Below, in pieces: positions 35,460 to 47,873 of a DNA stretch of 64,000 bases (its first letter is position 1; every line of letters starts with the position of its first letter). The DNA is from Siphonodentalium dalli. Taxonomy: Eukaryota; Mollusca; Scaphopoda; Gadilida; Siphonodentaliidae. The stretch spans positions 51,597,762-51,661,761 of the forward strand of contig CP136061.1 of the NCBI GenBank assembly GCA_032622095.1. The letters are read 5' to 3'. Under the pieces are notes generated by a model that worked only from the letters and a program-made list of their open reading frames with translations, was not told the DNA's origin and did no database searches. The translations under genes were made by a program, and so were the position numbers.

Positions 35460-36240
35460 AGTCACTCCAAGGGTATATATACCTCATCAATTACAATACA
35501 ATCCATCTATATATACCTGTACCCCGCACACGGCCATTCGCACACCTCAGGCTCAGACTTGCAAATACAGCTCAACCATGAAAATTCAGCCACTCGCTGT
35601 ATTCCTACACACCCCATCCATGAGCATTCAGCTATTCACTGTATACCGGTACACACACCAATGACAATACAGCCACAACTGTTTCAGATAAACATATACA
35701 TCCCACCATGACCATGATGTTACTATCTATGTACACAAGCACATCAATGACCATCAAACTGTACTCCAGGTATGCATATACACTTCAACAACATTGACCG
35801 TGCAGTCATTCCATGTACACATATATACATTGCCCATAACAATACAACCTCTCCCTATTTATCCATACAACCCACCCGTTACCAAATAGACAACGCGTGT
35901 ATGCATATACACCCACCCATGACAATACAGCCACCCAATGTACACCTGTACATCACACCCATGATCACACAGTCACTCCATATATACATACACAGCACAA
36001 AGATGGACAATGTAGCTAATCTCACTATACACATACACCACTTCAATGACCAGGCAGCCACTCCCTGTATACATGTTCACCTCACACATGACCATAAGTT
36101 ACTCCTTATATACATACATATATATTTCAACGTGGACACCCCATACATGACCATATAGTCACACATTGAATAACTATTCACATCATTCATGAATACAATA
36201 ACTCCCCGTATACATACTCACCTCACCTATTACCATACAG
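35460..36240. repeat. degenerate ~36/70-bp minisatellite
   Basis: Units of the type ACCCATGACCATACAGTCAC followed by TCCNTGTATACATATACACC recur some 15-20 times with much variation. The frames over it (for example 35772-36158) are His/Thr/Ile-rich repeat translations, not genes. Confidence 0.8.
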
Positions 36241-37001
36241 TCAACAGACATACACAGTGTATTAAGTTGATCAATGTTGATTCCAATGGGCCAGGGTAGC
36301 CACATACTATGATCCCTCTCAGTTCCGTTTCAACGTTCTTCCCATTTCAGTTCAAAAAACATGGACAGAATCCCAAAAGAAGTTTTCGGCAAAATCCATA
36401 CTGCACACCCCTTAACATGAACTGTTCATGCCTCTTAAGGTACTGGGAAAACCAGAATAGAACATTTAGTTCACTTAAGTAGCATGTTTAATAACCAAGT
36501 GAGTCACAATCTGCTTCCTTTTCGGAACAGCAGAGAATAATGTTCGGAATATATGTGACAAATCAACATTGTACCAAATTTGGTTGCCATTTTGCAAGCC
36601 ATCTTAAACCATATTGTCTAAAACACCTGTACTGAGTGTGACACAGTTAGCACATATCAAAACAGTAAACACATTTGATACCAAAGATAGAGTTCCATTT
36701 TACTTTTAAAAAATGGTTCAAACCTGAACAGTGATGTTTTGCTTATTTTGATGTCAAGTTTGTGACATAAAAATTCGATTAATTCTAGTGATTTCAGTGG
36801 TTAAAATAGTAACAATTAACCAGTATGCATCAGCAATGTTAGTATTCCATGTATATAATACAGAATAGTCAATTGCGTGTGTCAACCACAACCTGTAAGC
36901 AGTTGCATGGTACGCTGGGACAATATTTACCATTTTTCATATATTGGTCGCCATTTTGGCAGATATTTTGAGCCAAAGTGGCAATTTTGGTACCATTGAG
37001 T

Positions 37002-37345
37002 TGGAATATCCATAAGAAATAGAATGCATCACTTACATTGCACAGTCCTTCCAATTTCTTGATGAAATATAACTATAATCCCAATGGTGATTTTTGTGTG
37101 AAATGCTATACCGCGTTCTGTAAAATCGAATTTTGAATGTTCGGAAGGGGTTGGGAATTTTATTTCTCCGTTCTGGTACATTTGAGTTGGAATATCCATA
37201 AAAAATAGAAAGCATCACTTACATTGCGCAGTTCTTCCAATTTCGTGATGAAATATGACTAGAATCCCAAATGGTGATATTTTGTGATATGTTATACCGC
37301 GTTCTGTAAAATCGAATTTTTGAGTGATCGGAAGGGGTTGGGACC
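37002..37345. repeat. ~180-bp tandem duplication
   Basis: GAGTTGGAATATCCATAA...TAGAA and the following CACTTACATTGC...CGCGTTCTGTAAAATCGAA occur twice (37002-37155, 37181-37345). The second copy belongs to the right arm of the long inverted-repeat element. Confidence 0.8.
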
Positions 37346-37527
37346 CCATGAATGACATATTTCATTGCTTCGAATGTCAGTTAACATACTAAATACAAAA
37401 TAAAGTCAAAATTCTCAACCAGTTCCAAACAGCAGTAACTTATCTTAAAGATACTAGTAAAAAACGTACAACAATTCACTTCCGGCCGCCATTTTGGCTG
37501 CCATCTTGGACAAGGAATTAAAATTTT

Positions 37528-37721
37528 GGCTCATTATATCTTAGCTTCACAAATATGAATACATGTGTATATTTATGACAAGCTTTTCTCACTATATTTG
37601 CATCAAACTATCTTAACGGAAATGGCTCGTTATATCTTAGCTTCACAAAAATGAATACATGTGTATATTTATGACAAGCTTTTCTCACTATATTTGCATC
37701 AAACTATCTTAACGGAAATGG
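37528..37721. repeat. 95-bp tandem duplication
   Basis: Two adjacent copies of TCTTAGCTTCACAAANATGA...CTTAACGGAAATGG are almost identical and lie in the right arm of the long inverted-repeat element. Confidence 0.85.
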
Positions 37722-37955
37722 CAGCCATCTTGGACGCCATCTTGAATTACAAAAAATGCTCAAAGCGGATTTGAGCGGATTTTGGATATGTTATAGAGGA
37801 TATATTCCTCTTCAAAATGGTATACAAACCAACTTAGTCCAAATTTCTTCTAGGTCAAACCTTTTATCGACCAGACTATATAGGCGAACCGAATAGATGC
37901 CCACATACGAGCAAAAATAAATTCTCTGTTCAGCAACACTATCTGGATGGTCTGT

Positions 37956-39251
37956 TTATCCACCGAACAAATTTAAATGTTTTTTAACCTGTTTTATCGC
38001 AGTTTTTGTCAAAAAACATCGCAAAATTCACAGGCTCATTATACAGAAGCGATGACCTACTTAGCGACTTTATCTGTATAGTAGAGACTAATTCATTATG
38101 AAACAGTTATGTATTCATGCGACTGCAATAGTCCGCATTATAATTTCTAAATTATGCCGAAAACATATCATAGCATGGTGTAATTTCTAACAATATCTTA
38201 ATGATTCGCGTAACGTTCAAACTTAAAACTGAAAAGTACGAGTATAGCAGTCATGTGAATTTTGTTGTTTGCGCTTGAAATTTTTAATGACAGTCTGAAC
38301 TTTAGCAGTAGAAATCGCAGTATAGCACCAAGAGCAGTAGTGAAACTGCACCAGCTCAAGGAGGAATATCATATACTTTATAGTAACAAACTGCCAATTG
38401 CTTAATCAAGTTATAGACTTCACCAATTGAACATTGAACAATCTATTTGAGTGCTTTTTGCGGGGGCGCATCGTTTGATCTTTTAGAAATGAGTCGCCAC
38501 CAATTGCAGGAAAATACGTTGTGGATGTTGACGTTTCTAAGGACGCTGTCGCTAACAACGGAAACCAGCATGGTCCGTTCAATGATGCTCCATGACGTTG
38601 TTACGATCCCGTGACGTCAATCGCAAACTGCTGTAGGTCAACTGGTTCTTGTAACCTTTCATCCTCGCAAATTATTAAGTTTATCTGTCTAGTAAAGGCT
38701 GCTTTGTCTGTCTAGTAGACGGATAGAGTCGTAGTTTATCTGATGGGTTTTATATGTGTAGTAGAGATGGGTAGGAGGTGGATAAAACTTCCTTTCCGTT
38801 TTCTAAAAGTTCGCCAAAATGTCTTTGACGCATTTATAGAAATAAATGCATGAATCATGGAGATGCTGTTAGATGTAACTAATAACAATAGTTATGCTCC
38901 CCTGCCATCGCCAAAATAATGCCGTAAATTGTAAAATCTGGCACCGATTTCCCAAATTCACGGTAAATATAAATGTGACAAAATCAGACACAGAAATTGG
39001 GAGATAATTGACACCAATGTTCGATATAATATAATAAATAATGAATGTCTTGTCGTTGACTATGCCAAAATAAGTGGTCAACGCCAAGCCATTCATTATC
39101 TATAACATATTAATTGATATAAACTTTTCCGGAGAGGTGTCCTCGATTCATATATATTATTTGTTTATACCCGGATTATATATACAACTTGTTGGAAAGA
39201 GATAGACCACCCTTAAGTAAAGCAAGTCATTGTGTTTGCGAATCGTTTCAG
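37956..39251. other. no exon recognised; upstream of the membrane-protein exon
   Basis: If the exon at 39252 belongs to a type I membrane protein, this stretch is probably intron. A direct word GTTTATCTGTCTAGTA recurs near 38070, 38680 and 38710. I could not identify an extracellular-domain exon. Confidence 0.4.
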
Positions 39252-39558
39252 ATAACATAACATCTGACCAAGGACTGAACAACATAAAAGTGAACATATG
39301 CAATATCGCAGCGAACGAACTGACTACAACTACAACCCCCCTAGAACTGACTACGACTACAGCCCCCCTGCCCTCGAGTCCCGTGGTGCAGTTTGAGAAC
39401 CAGTCAGGCAGCGACGTAGGGGCTATCGCCGGAGGAGTCGTAGGGGGCTTTCTGGCAGTACTTATATTAGTGGTCATTATTGTGATCATCATTAGAAAAC
39501 GAAGTGGGAAGAGTATCCCATATGCCAACAATATCAACAGACTCGTCACAAAGGAAAA
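39252..39558 (+). CDS. transmembrane exon of a type I membrane protein
   Basis: An AATCGTTTCAG acceptor (AG at 39250-39251) and an AAAA|GTAAGT donor (GT at 39559-39560) bound a 307-bp exon, entering in phase 1 and leaving in phase 2. It encodes a short extracellular stretch with Asn-x-Thr, a Thr-rich mucin-like stalk (ELTTTTTPLELTTTTAPLP), a Gly-rich lead-in (GAIAGGVVGG), a membrane segment (FLAVLILVVIIVIIIRKRS) and a basic stop-transfer end. This layout is typical of the juxtamembrane exon of receptors and adhesion proteins with EGF, CUB, FN3 or MAM ectodomains. The ectodomain is not seen, so the family stays open. Directly downstream, 200 bp after the exon, lies the 19-kb repeat composite. 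Confidence 0.65.
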
Positions 39559-39606
39559 GTAAGTTAAATCAGCTCCATATGAGGTACAGGTATGTATCCT
39601 CGGCAG

Positions 39607-39706
39607 AGTGAGAAACTCTCATACTATTGTAAAAAAGGGATACTATTCAAATCCGGCGGCTGGTTCAACTTTGACAAGGGCCAGTCTAATGCGCGAAAGG
39701 CTATAA
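39607..39706 (+). CDS. possible cytoplasmic-tail terminal exon
   Basis: A CCTCGGCAG acceptor (AG at 39605-39606) continues the reading phase of the transmembrane exon after a 48-bp intron. It reads 32 polar and basic residues (VRNSHTIVKK..., ending RASLMRERL) to a TAA at 39704-39706. The phase fit and composition support it, but the intron would be unusually short. The true next exon may instead lie beyond the 19-kb composite. Confidence 0.35.
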
Positions 39707-39756
39707 TAACAGCGCTTAAGGCTCTCGCGGGAATAGGCACTATAAACTACAACCCC

Positions 39757-42700
39757 ATTATTATTATTATACTTCCATATTTTAATATGGATGTATATTG
39801 TTATTCAATTTTTTATTTTTATTTTTCATTATTTATGCTACTTCTTCTTCTTAATATATTTTGTAACCCTTATATCTCAGAAAGTTAAAAAGATAAATCA
39901 TTGAAATTTGTCACCGATTCCAACCATTTTTACTTTCGTGTATCTATACGACGTACTGATGCTACTCGTGAAAGAATTTTGTAAATCGGTTGAGAAATGG
40001 CCAAGTTATAACACATCGAAAAATGTACTAATAAAGTCCATGTGTAGAAAGTGCTTGTGCCCAGATCTTCTCCTAGACGAAGCGCAACAGCTGGATTTGG
40101 TCTATGTGAGCGTCTTAAACATAGACAGAAGACCAAACCAGAAAATTTTGACAAAGGTCCGCTCAAATTTTTCCGGGCTAGGGGAGGGGCAAAATTTGTC
40201 TTTTTTTTTTGTCGCCGATTTGAACCAAAATGGTTGTGAAGTATCTATATGATGTACTGAGTATCATTGTGAGTAAATTTTATGAATCGGTTGACAAATG
40301 TAGAAATTGTGGCCCCTTCCTTTTGTTCAAGTTTACAGAAAATGCACTATGAATTTAAATTACTTCAACCGATCGTCACGTGTTTGGTGTCATTCGATGG
40401 GGAATTTCTAGTACTTCAAAACGATTACCTACTTGCGGTATTATGACGATGGAGGCCAGAGATATTCGAAAAGTATGTACTGAACAACATACATATTGGC
40501 CTACATAGTAGAATATCGCCACAATACCTTACCAGAATCCAGCTAAATGTTAAAGGGGCATCAAATACGAACACAATGACGCACAAATTAGCTCGATATC
40601 ACGAAAATTGGCCGAGATATGGCGAATTTTCTACCCGCGTCACCAAATTTCGAGGCATGGGTGGGGGTCACACCAGAACGTTCAAACTGAATACAGAAAT
40701 GTCAATAAACTATACTATAGACATTCCAATCAATTCCGCGCGATTCCCTTATTATACTTCCATATTTTAATATGGATGTATATTGTTATTCAATTTTTTA
40801 TTTTTATTTTTCATTATTTATGCTACTTCTTATTCTTCTTAATATATTTTGTAACCCTTATATCTCAGAAAGTTAAAAAGATAAATCATTGAAATTTGGT
40901 AGGTATATGCACCTTGCCAAGTTACAACTGAATGAAACATTTAGGTTTATGTCCTAACTTTCTTTCCAGAGTTATGGCCCTTAATCAAAATTTTTGGAAA
41001 AAGTTTGTGCCCAGATCTTCTCCTATAAGAAGCCAAGCAGCTGAATTCGGGTTACGTGACCGTGTTAACTAACGAAAGGGCACGAATCGAGAAAATTTTC
41101 ACCAAGGTCCGAATACAATTTGTCGACCTGGGGAGGGGTGCAAAATTTGTCAAATTTTTTTTTGTCACCGATTCCAACCATTTTTACTTTCGTGTATCTA
41201 TACGACGTACTGATGCTACTCGTGAAAGAATTTTGTAAATCGGTTGAGAAATGGCCAAGTTATAACACATCGAAAAATGTACTAATAAAGTCCATGTGTA
41301 GAAAGTGCTTGTGCCCAGATCTTCTCCTAGACGAAGCGCAACAGCTGGATTTGGTCTATGTGAGCGTCTTAAACATAGACAGAAGACCAAACCAGAAAAT
41401 TTTGACAAAGGTCCGCTCAAATTTTTCCGGGCTAGGGGAGGGGCAAAATTTGTCGTCTTTTTTTTGTCGCCGATTTGAACCAAAATGGTTGTGAAGTATC
41501 TATATGATGTACTGAGTATCATTGTGAGTAAATTTTATGAATCGGTTGACAAATGTAGAAATTGTGGCCCCTACCTTTTGTTCAAGTTTACAGAAAATGC
41601 ACTATGAATTTAAATTCCTTCAACCGATCGTCACGTGTTTGGTGTCATTCGATGGGGAATTTCTAGTACTTCAAAACGATTACCTACTTGCGGTATTATG
41701 ACGATGGAGGCCAGAGATATTCGAAAAGTATGTACTGAACAACATACATATTGGCCTACATAGTAGAATATCGCCACAATACCTTACCAGAACCCACCTA
41801 AATGTTAAAGGGGCATCAAACACGAACACAATGACGCACAAATTAGCTCGATATCACGAAAATTGGCCGAGATATGGCGAATTTTCTACCCGCGTCACCA
41901 AATTTCGAGGCATGGGTGGGGGTCACACCAGAACGTTCAAACTGAATACAGAAATGTCAATAAACTATACTATAGACATTCCAATCAATTCCGCGCGATT
42001 CCCTTATTATACTTCCATATTTTAATATGGATGTATATTGTTATTCAATTTTTATACTTCCATATTTTAATATGGATGTATATTGTTATTCAATTTTTTA
42101 TTTTTATTTTTCATTATTTATTCTACTTCTTAATATATTTTGTAACCCTTATATCTCAGAAAGTTAAAAAGATAAATCATTGAAATTTGGTAGGTATATG
42201 CACCTTGCCAAGTTACAACTGAATGAAACATTTAGGTTTATGTCCTAACTTGCTTTCCAGAGTTATGGCCCTTAATCAAAAAATTTGGAAAAAGTTTGTG
42301 CCCAGATCTTCTCCTATAAGAAGCCAAGCAGCTGAATTCGGGTTACATAACCGTGTTAACTGACGAAAGGGTACGCATCGGGGAAATTTTCACCAAGGTC
42401 CGAAATCAATTTGTTGAACTGGGGAGGGGTGCAAAATTTGTCAATTTTTTTCTTGTCACCGATTCCAACCATTTTTACTGTCGTGTATCTATACGACGTA
42501 CTGATGCTACTCGTGAAAGGATTTTGTAAATCGGTTGAGAAATGGCCAAGTTATAACATCGAAAAATGTACTAATAAAGTCCATGTGTAGACAGTGCTTG
42601 TGCCCAGATCTTCTCCTAGACGAAGCGCAACAGCTGGATTTGGTCTATGTGAGCGTCTTAAACATAGACAGAAGACCAAACCAGGAAATTTTGACAAAGG

Positions 42701-43936
42701 TCCACTCAAATTTTTCCGGGCTAGGGGAGGGGCAAAATTTTTCAATTTTGTTTTTGTCGCCGATTTGAACCAAAATGGTTGTGAAGTATCTATATGATGT
42801 ACTGAGTGTCATTGTGAGTGAATTTTATGAATCGGTTGACAAATGTAGAAATTGTGGCCCCTTCCTTTTGTTCAAGTTTACAGAAAATGCACTATGAATT
42901 TAAATTCCTTCAACCGATCGTCACGTGTTTGGTGTCATTAGATGGGGAATTTCTAGTACTTCAAAACGATTACCTACTTCCGGTATTATGACGATGGAGG
43001 CCGGAGATATTCGAAAAGTATGTACTGAACAACATACATATTGGCCTACATAGTAGAATATCGCCACAATACCTTACCAAAACCCAGCTAAATATTAAAG
43101 GGGCATCGAATATGAACACAGTGACGCAAAAATTATCTCGATATCGCGAAAATTGGCCGAGATATGGCGAATTTTCTACCCGCGTCACCAAATTTCGAGG
43201 CATGGGTGGGGGTCACACCAGAACGTTCCAACTGAACACAGAAATGTCAATAAACTATACTATAGACATTCCAATCAATTCCGCGCGATTCCCTTATTAT
43301 ACTTCCATATTTTAATATGGATGTATATTGTTATTCAATTTTTTATTTTTATTTTTCATTATTTATTCTACTTCTTAATATATTTTGTAACCCTTATATC
43401 TCAGAAAGTTAAAAAGATAAATCATTGAAATTTGGTAGGTATATGCACCTTGCCAAGTTACAACTGAATGAAACATTTAGGTTTATGTCCTAACTTGCTT
43501 TCCAGAGTTATGGCCCTTAATCAAATATTTTGGAAAAAGTTTGTGCCCAGATCTTCTCCTATAAGAAGCCAAGCAGCTGAATTCGGGTTACGTAACCGTG
43601 TTAACTGACGAAAGGGTACGAATCGGGGAAATTTTCACCAAGGTCCGAAATCAATTTGTTGAACTGGGGAGGGGTGCAAAATTTGTCAATTTTTTTCTTG
43701 TCACCGATTCCAACCATTTTTACTGTCGTGTATCTATACGACGTACTGATGCTACTCGTGAAAGAATTTTGTAAATCGGTTGAGAAATGGCCAAGTTATA
43801 ACACATCGAAAAATGTACTAATAAAGTCCATGTGTAGACAGTGCTTGTGCCCAGATCTTCTCCTAGACGAAGCGCAACAGCTGGATTTGGTCTATGTGAG
43901 CGTCTTAAACATAGACAGAAGACCAAACCAGGAAAT
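39757..43936 (+). repeat. array A of 1.25-1.3-kb tandem units
   Basis: Units begin at the ACTTCC of the 5' hairpin word at about 39771, 40755, 42011 and 43301. The first lacks about 270 bp between two AAATTTG words. The last is cut off at about 43936. Each unit holds two copies of a GGGGAGGGG...CAAAATTTG...TCNCCGATT module. A 45-50-bp piece of the unit start is itself doubled at 42011-42060. Open frames of 60-126 codons recur in every unit in two phases and on both strands, so they are repeat translations rather than genes. Confidence 0.9.
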
Positions 43937-43958
43937 GCGAATGTCAAAAATTACACCA

Positions 43959-44800
43959 ATGACCACTGTCAATATATTTCAACATCCATTCTTTTTTTGG
44001 CGCACTGTGTTAATTGTTATGTTGGCTAATGGGTAATCACTCAAAACAATGTCGGCTGTCTGTCTTGTCAATCGGCCATGATTCTGCAGTTTTATCATGA
44101 TGCGGCTTAAAAATGGCATATTTTGATACCAAAAACGGTCAAAATTTGTTAGTTTTTAAATAGTAGTTCGTTTTGTTTTCAATTTTTTTAAAACGCGCAT
44201 TTTTTACAAAAAAAATTCTCGACTTTGATATTTGAAAAACGAAACTGTGGTGTCAGCCGGATAATGTTATAACACTTCTCCACATGGACCACGTTTTAAA
44301 GCACAATCCGTCTATGCGCGGACTTTCGCTTGCAGTTCTCAATTCAATTGAAACTATTTGATATCCGTTCGCGTACCCGTAAACCATTTTTTTTATATTA
44401 TATTTTTTAATTGAATGAACGGGAGTCAGCGTATCCCGTCCGACGCCCCAACCTTGCCACCCCTTAGTCGCTAATTTTGGTATCATAATTTCGGAACGTG
44501 ACACTTTGCGGTTTGGTATTGGATTACCATCTGACATAGTGCATACTTTTGTTGAATTCAGATCTGACCATTTAAAAACTGTCTCTTTATCATCTGTATG
44601 TGTCACGAGTGAAACTATATGACTTTATTGTCCGACTGTTAAGACCGCCGATTGCATATTTCGCATTAATTGGACGAGACGTAATGTAAAGTCTTATAAC
44701 TTACGAATAGGCGACAACGTCGACGTCGTACATTCGTCCGCTAATCGGAAAATATACCAAAAATGCATTAAGGCGCCGTTTAATTCACCACCTGCGTGTA
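43959..44800 (+). repeat. segment S1 (842 bp), duplicated at 53731
   Basis: From AATGACCACTG onward this segment matches 53731-54570 with scattered substitutions and small indels. It runs up to the A at 44800 where the Helitron is inserted. Confidence 0.9.
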
Positions 44801-44820
44801 TCTATATCTATATTTGCGAA

Positions 44821-44851
<31 letters not shown>

Positions 44852-47800
44852 GTTCTATAGAAATTCACAGGGGACCATCTAGATGACGCCAAAGGGGTCT
44901 ACTAGGAGTAGCTTTTTACGAGAAAGATAATGGTCGGAGTTAGAATTTTCTAAAGTGACGCCTTTGTTGTCAGGGGCAGAAAAAGGGGAGGGGCAGAAGA
45001 AAAAAAATGTCGCCGATTGCCACCAAACTTATATATAATAATCCCCATGATATGAGGAATCTAATGTTGTGGTTTAAATATGGCAAAAGTCGCGCCGTTC
45101 GCGTCAGGAGTGACCGGAAGGGGGAGGGGGAGATTTTTTTTTTGTCGCCGATTTCCACCAAACTTATATATAATCATCCACATGATATGAAAAAACCAAC
45201 GATGTGGTTTAAAAGTGGCGTCGTTCGAGTCAGTGATGCACGGAAGGGGAGAGGGGCACCAAAATTGAAAAACTAATTTTAGCGCCGATCTCCACCAAAT
45301 TGATATATATTATTTTCTTCATGATACAAGGAATCAAATTGTGCGATTTAACAACGCCAAATTGTTGTCTTTTGGTTGAGACATTTGGAGGGGGTGGGCA
45401 CTAAATTTGATAATACTTGGTTTAGTCGCCGATTGTTACCACACTTATACAAAATCATCCCCATGGTATAAGGAGTCTAATGGTGTTGCTTATATCTGTC
45501 AAATGTGGCCTCATTCGAGTCAGGGTTGCATTGAAAGGGACAGGAGCACCAAAATTGATGCACAATTTTTTGCGCCAATTTCCACCAAAATGATACACGT
45601 TCTTATCCAAGATACGAGGAATCTAATCGTGTGATTTAAAGACGCCATAGTGGTGCTGTTTGTTTGAGAGATGGGGGGGTGGATTGGTACCAAATTTTAT
45701 AAAAAAAAATTGTTTAGTCGCCGATTATCACCAAACTTATAAACAATCATCTCCATGATATCAGGAGTATAATCGTGTGGTTTAAGGATGTCATAAGTTG
45801 GGCCATTCGAGTCAATGGTGTATAGAGATGAGAGGGACACAACAAAGTATATCTATATGTTTAGTGCCGATTTCCACCAGATTGATACATATTCTTCTCT
45901 GTGATACGAGGAATCTTATCGTGTCGTTTAGTTACACCAAATTTGTGCCCTATGGGTGAGAGATATGGGGACCTTAAATTTGTATACTCGCCAATTTTCA
46001 CCAATTTCATATATATGCATCTCTAATCTCTAATGAGTCTTAGTGTGTGCAGCTTGAGATTGAAATAGGGACGGGAGGGTCACCAAGGCTAATACAAAAT
46101 ATTTTTAGTACTAATTACCATCAAATTCAGACACGTTCTTCTCAAATGATACAAGAAATCAAATCGTGATGACTGTCTGTCTGTCTTTCTGTCTGTCTGT
46201 GTGCGTTCTATATATAACTTCACGCGGTACAATCGAGATGGCACCAAGGCGTTCTAAGAGGGGTAACTGTTTACAAGGAAGATAACGTTGCGGGTAAAAA
46301 AAATCTAAAATGACGCTGTTGGTGTCAGGGGAAGAAAGGGGGGAGGTCGGCAAAATTAAAAATATATCGTGAAATAGTTTTGTCGCCGATTTCCACCAAA
46401 CGAATACATAACCACCTTCGCAATATGGCGTTGTTCGAGTCAACGTTGCATCAACAATTGATTTAATAAACTATTTTTAGCCCAGATGTCCACCAAATTG
46501 ATATATTATTCTTCTCTATGATACGACGAATATCATCGTGTGATTTAAAGACGTCAAATTGCTGTCGGTTGGGTGAGAGATATGGGTCATAAATATTATC
46601 AGAATTTATTTAGTTGCTGATTACCACCAAACATATATATAATCATCGCCAGTATATCATGCATCCATGAGTCTAATTGGAGTGGTTTAAATATGTCAAA
46701 AGAGGCAAACGCTGGTACAAATTTATTTGGCACCAATTTCCACCGAATTCATACACGTTTTTCTCTAATGATATACCATGAATTAAATCACATTTGGTGT
46801 CGTTTGCGTCGCGGATGGCGAGCGGATATGCACTATAATTGATAAGATTGCTATTCGCCGATATCCACATATAAGTTATATACAGTCACCCAGGCCATCT
46901 CCATACCATTTTAAGTAGTTTTGGACGTTCACATTTCACAATCCCGACATATGGTGACCCACTTAAGTCACTTGAACAATTATATCTTCTTAACTGTCAT
47001 ATTTATATGGGAATAGCAATCAGGGCAATCACAAAATGAGCTAGCAAAAAGAGATACATAGAAGAAGCATTAAACGTATATTTATCATTCTATTGAAGAG
47101 ATACATATATTCGTGCAAACTGAGAGATATCGAACCGTCAGAGGATTGCATATATATTATAACAAAATTTCGTCTGTTCCATTCAATACAGTTTCCACAA
47201 AAAAGTTACAATTTGTCAAGAGATATGGAAGGCCTGTTATGCAGTTAGTAGCATAAGACTTTTCAGGATCCTCCCAATACTGCACATCTGACAAGGGTTT
47301 TATGACAGACTCCTCGACTGACATAAACAACTCAAAATCTCGCTCTGTGTCTGGCACATGTAGCTAATATTTATGCGCATCAACATTTCGTTTAAACTGA
47401 GAATATTTAGCCAATATATAGCACCATGAACAGAGGTGCACCTGGAAATTTCTTTGAAACATCTGTATCTTCATGGAGATATGATAGCCAGGTGTCCCCG
47501 AGAACTTAGTCCAACCCACTAAATTGATTGATACATCTCAATATTTAAAACCCAATTATCATCTTTTATCGAACTAATGTGTTTATGATGTTCATTTATC
47601 ATACTATAACGTCTAATGTATACGCAGTTGTAAATAAATAAATATTTCATTATTGTTGGAACGGATTAATCGCGACAAACAGAATGACAATTGACAAGGC
47701 GAGCCACTACTTATATCACATGACTGTAATAACCATGTTTTATGATGCTATTTGAATATACAATTTATGAGAAACACTTTAAGCAAGAGCATTCTCTATC

Positions 47801-47873
47801 CCCAACAAATATCCACAGCATACAGAGGGTTTCTCATCACATTAACCTGGGCAACGCCGGGTAACCCTGCTAG
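44801..47873 (+). mobile_element. 3073-bp non-autonomous Helitron with proven empty site
   Basis: It begins TCTATATCTATATTTGCG after A (44800) and ends with a hairpin (CCTGG-GCAACG-CCGGG), TAACCCTG, CTAG (47870-47873) and T. The duplicated segment at 54541-54600 reads straight through the same site (CACCTGCGAGTA|TTCAAGAATATG, junction 54570/54571). This is the empty site and proves the ends. The inside holds a (TGTC)n run, about a dozen degenerate modules with CGCCGATTNCCACCAAACTT, and a second TGTCTGTCT run near 46165. There is no helicase. The minus-strand relative at 2637-5052 is shorter. Confidence 0.9.

Larger units (their letters stand above)
34822..37955. mobile_element. element with inverted arms >500 bp around a minisatellite
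   Basis: Sequence 34822-35385 reappears as the reverse complement in 37275-37955. Landmarks are CATATCCAAAATCCGCT, AATTCAAGATGGC, CCAGTTCCAAACAG and ATACCGCGTTCTGTAAAAT. The right arm is longer because of a 95-bp tandem duplication. The loop holds a minisatellite (35460-36240) and further unique sequence. No transposase frame and no secure target duplication; the outermost shared word is about ATAGTGTNGCTGAA. Confidence 0.7.

Noticed and set aside
35424-36158. 95- and 128-codon frames rich in His, Ile and Thr
   Set aside because: They are the translated minisatellite and have no start or end conservation.
39908-43947. Recurring open frames of 60-126 codons in the 1.3-kb units (and again at 50392-53498)
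   Set aside because: They recur in two phases on the plus strand and one on the minus strand over the same bases, break at indels between units, and show no domain or start-context conservation. They are translations of a non-coding repeat.
44816-44852. (TGTC)n run as an independent microsatellite
   Set aside because: It is a conserved part of the Helitron 5' region, present also near 5020 (minus strand) and in the 12939 and 49411 copies.
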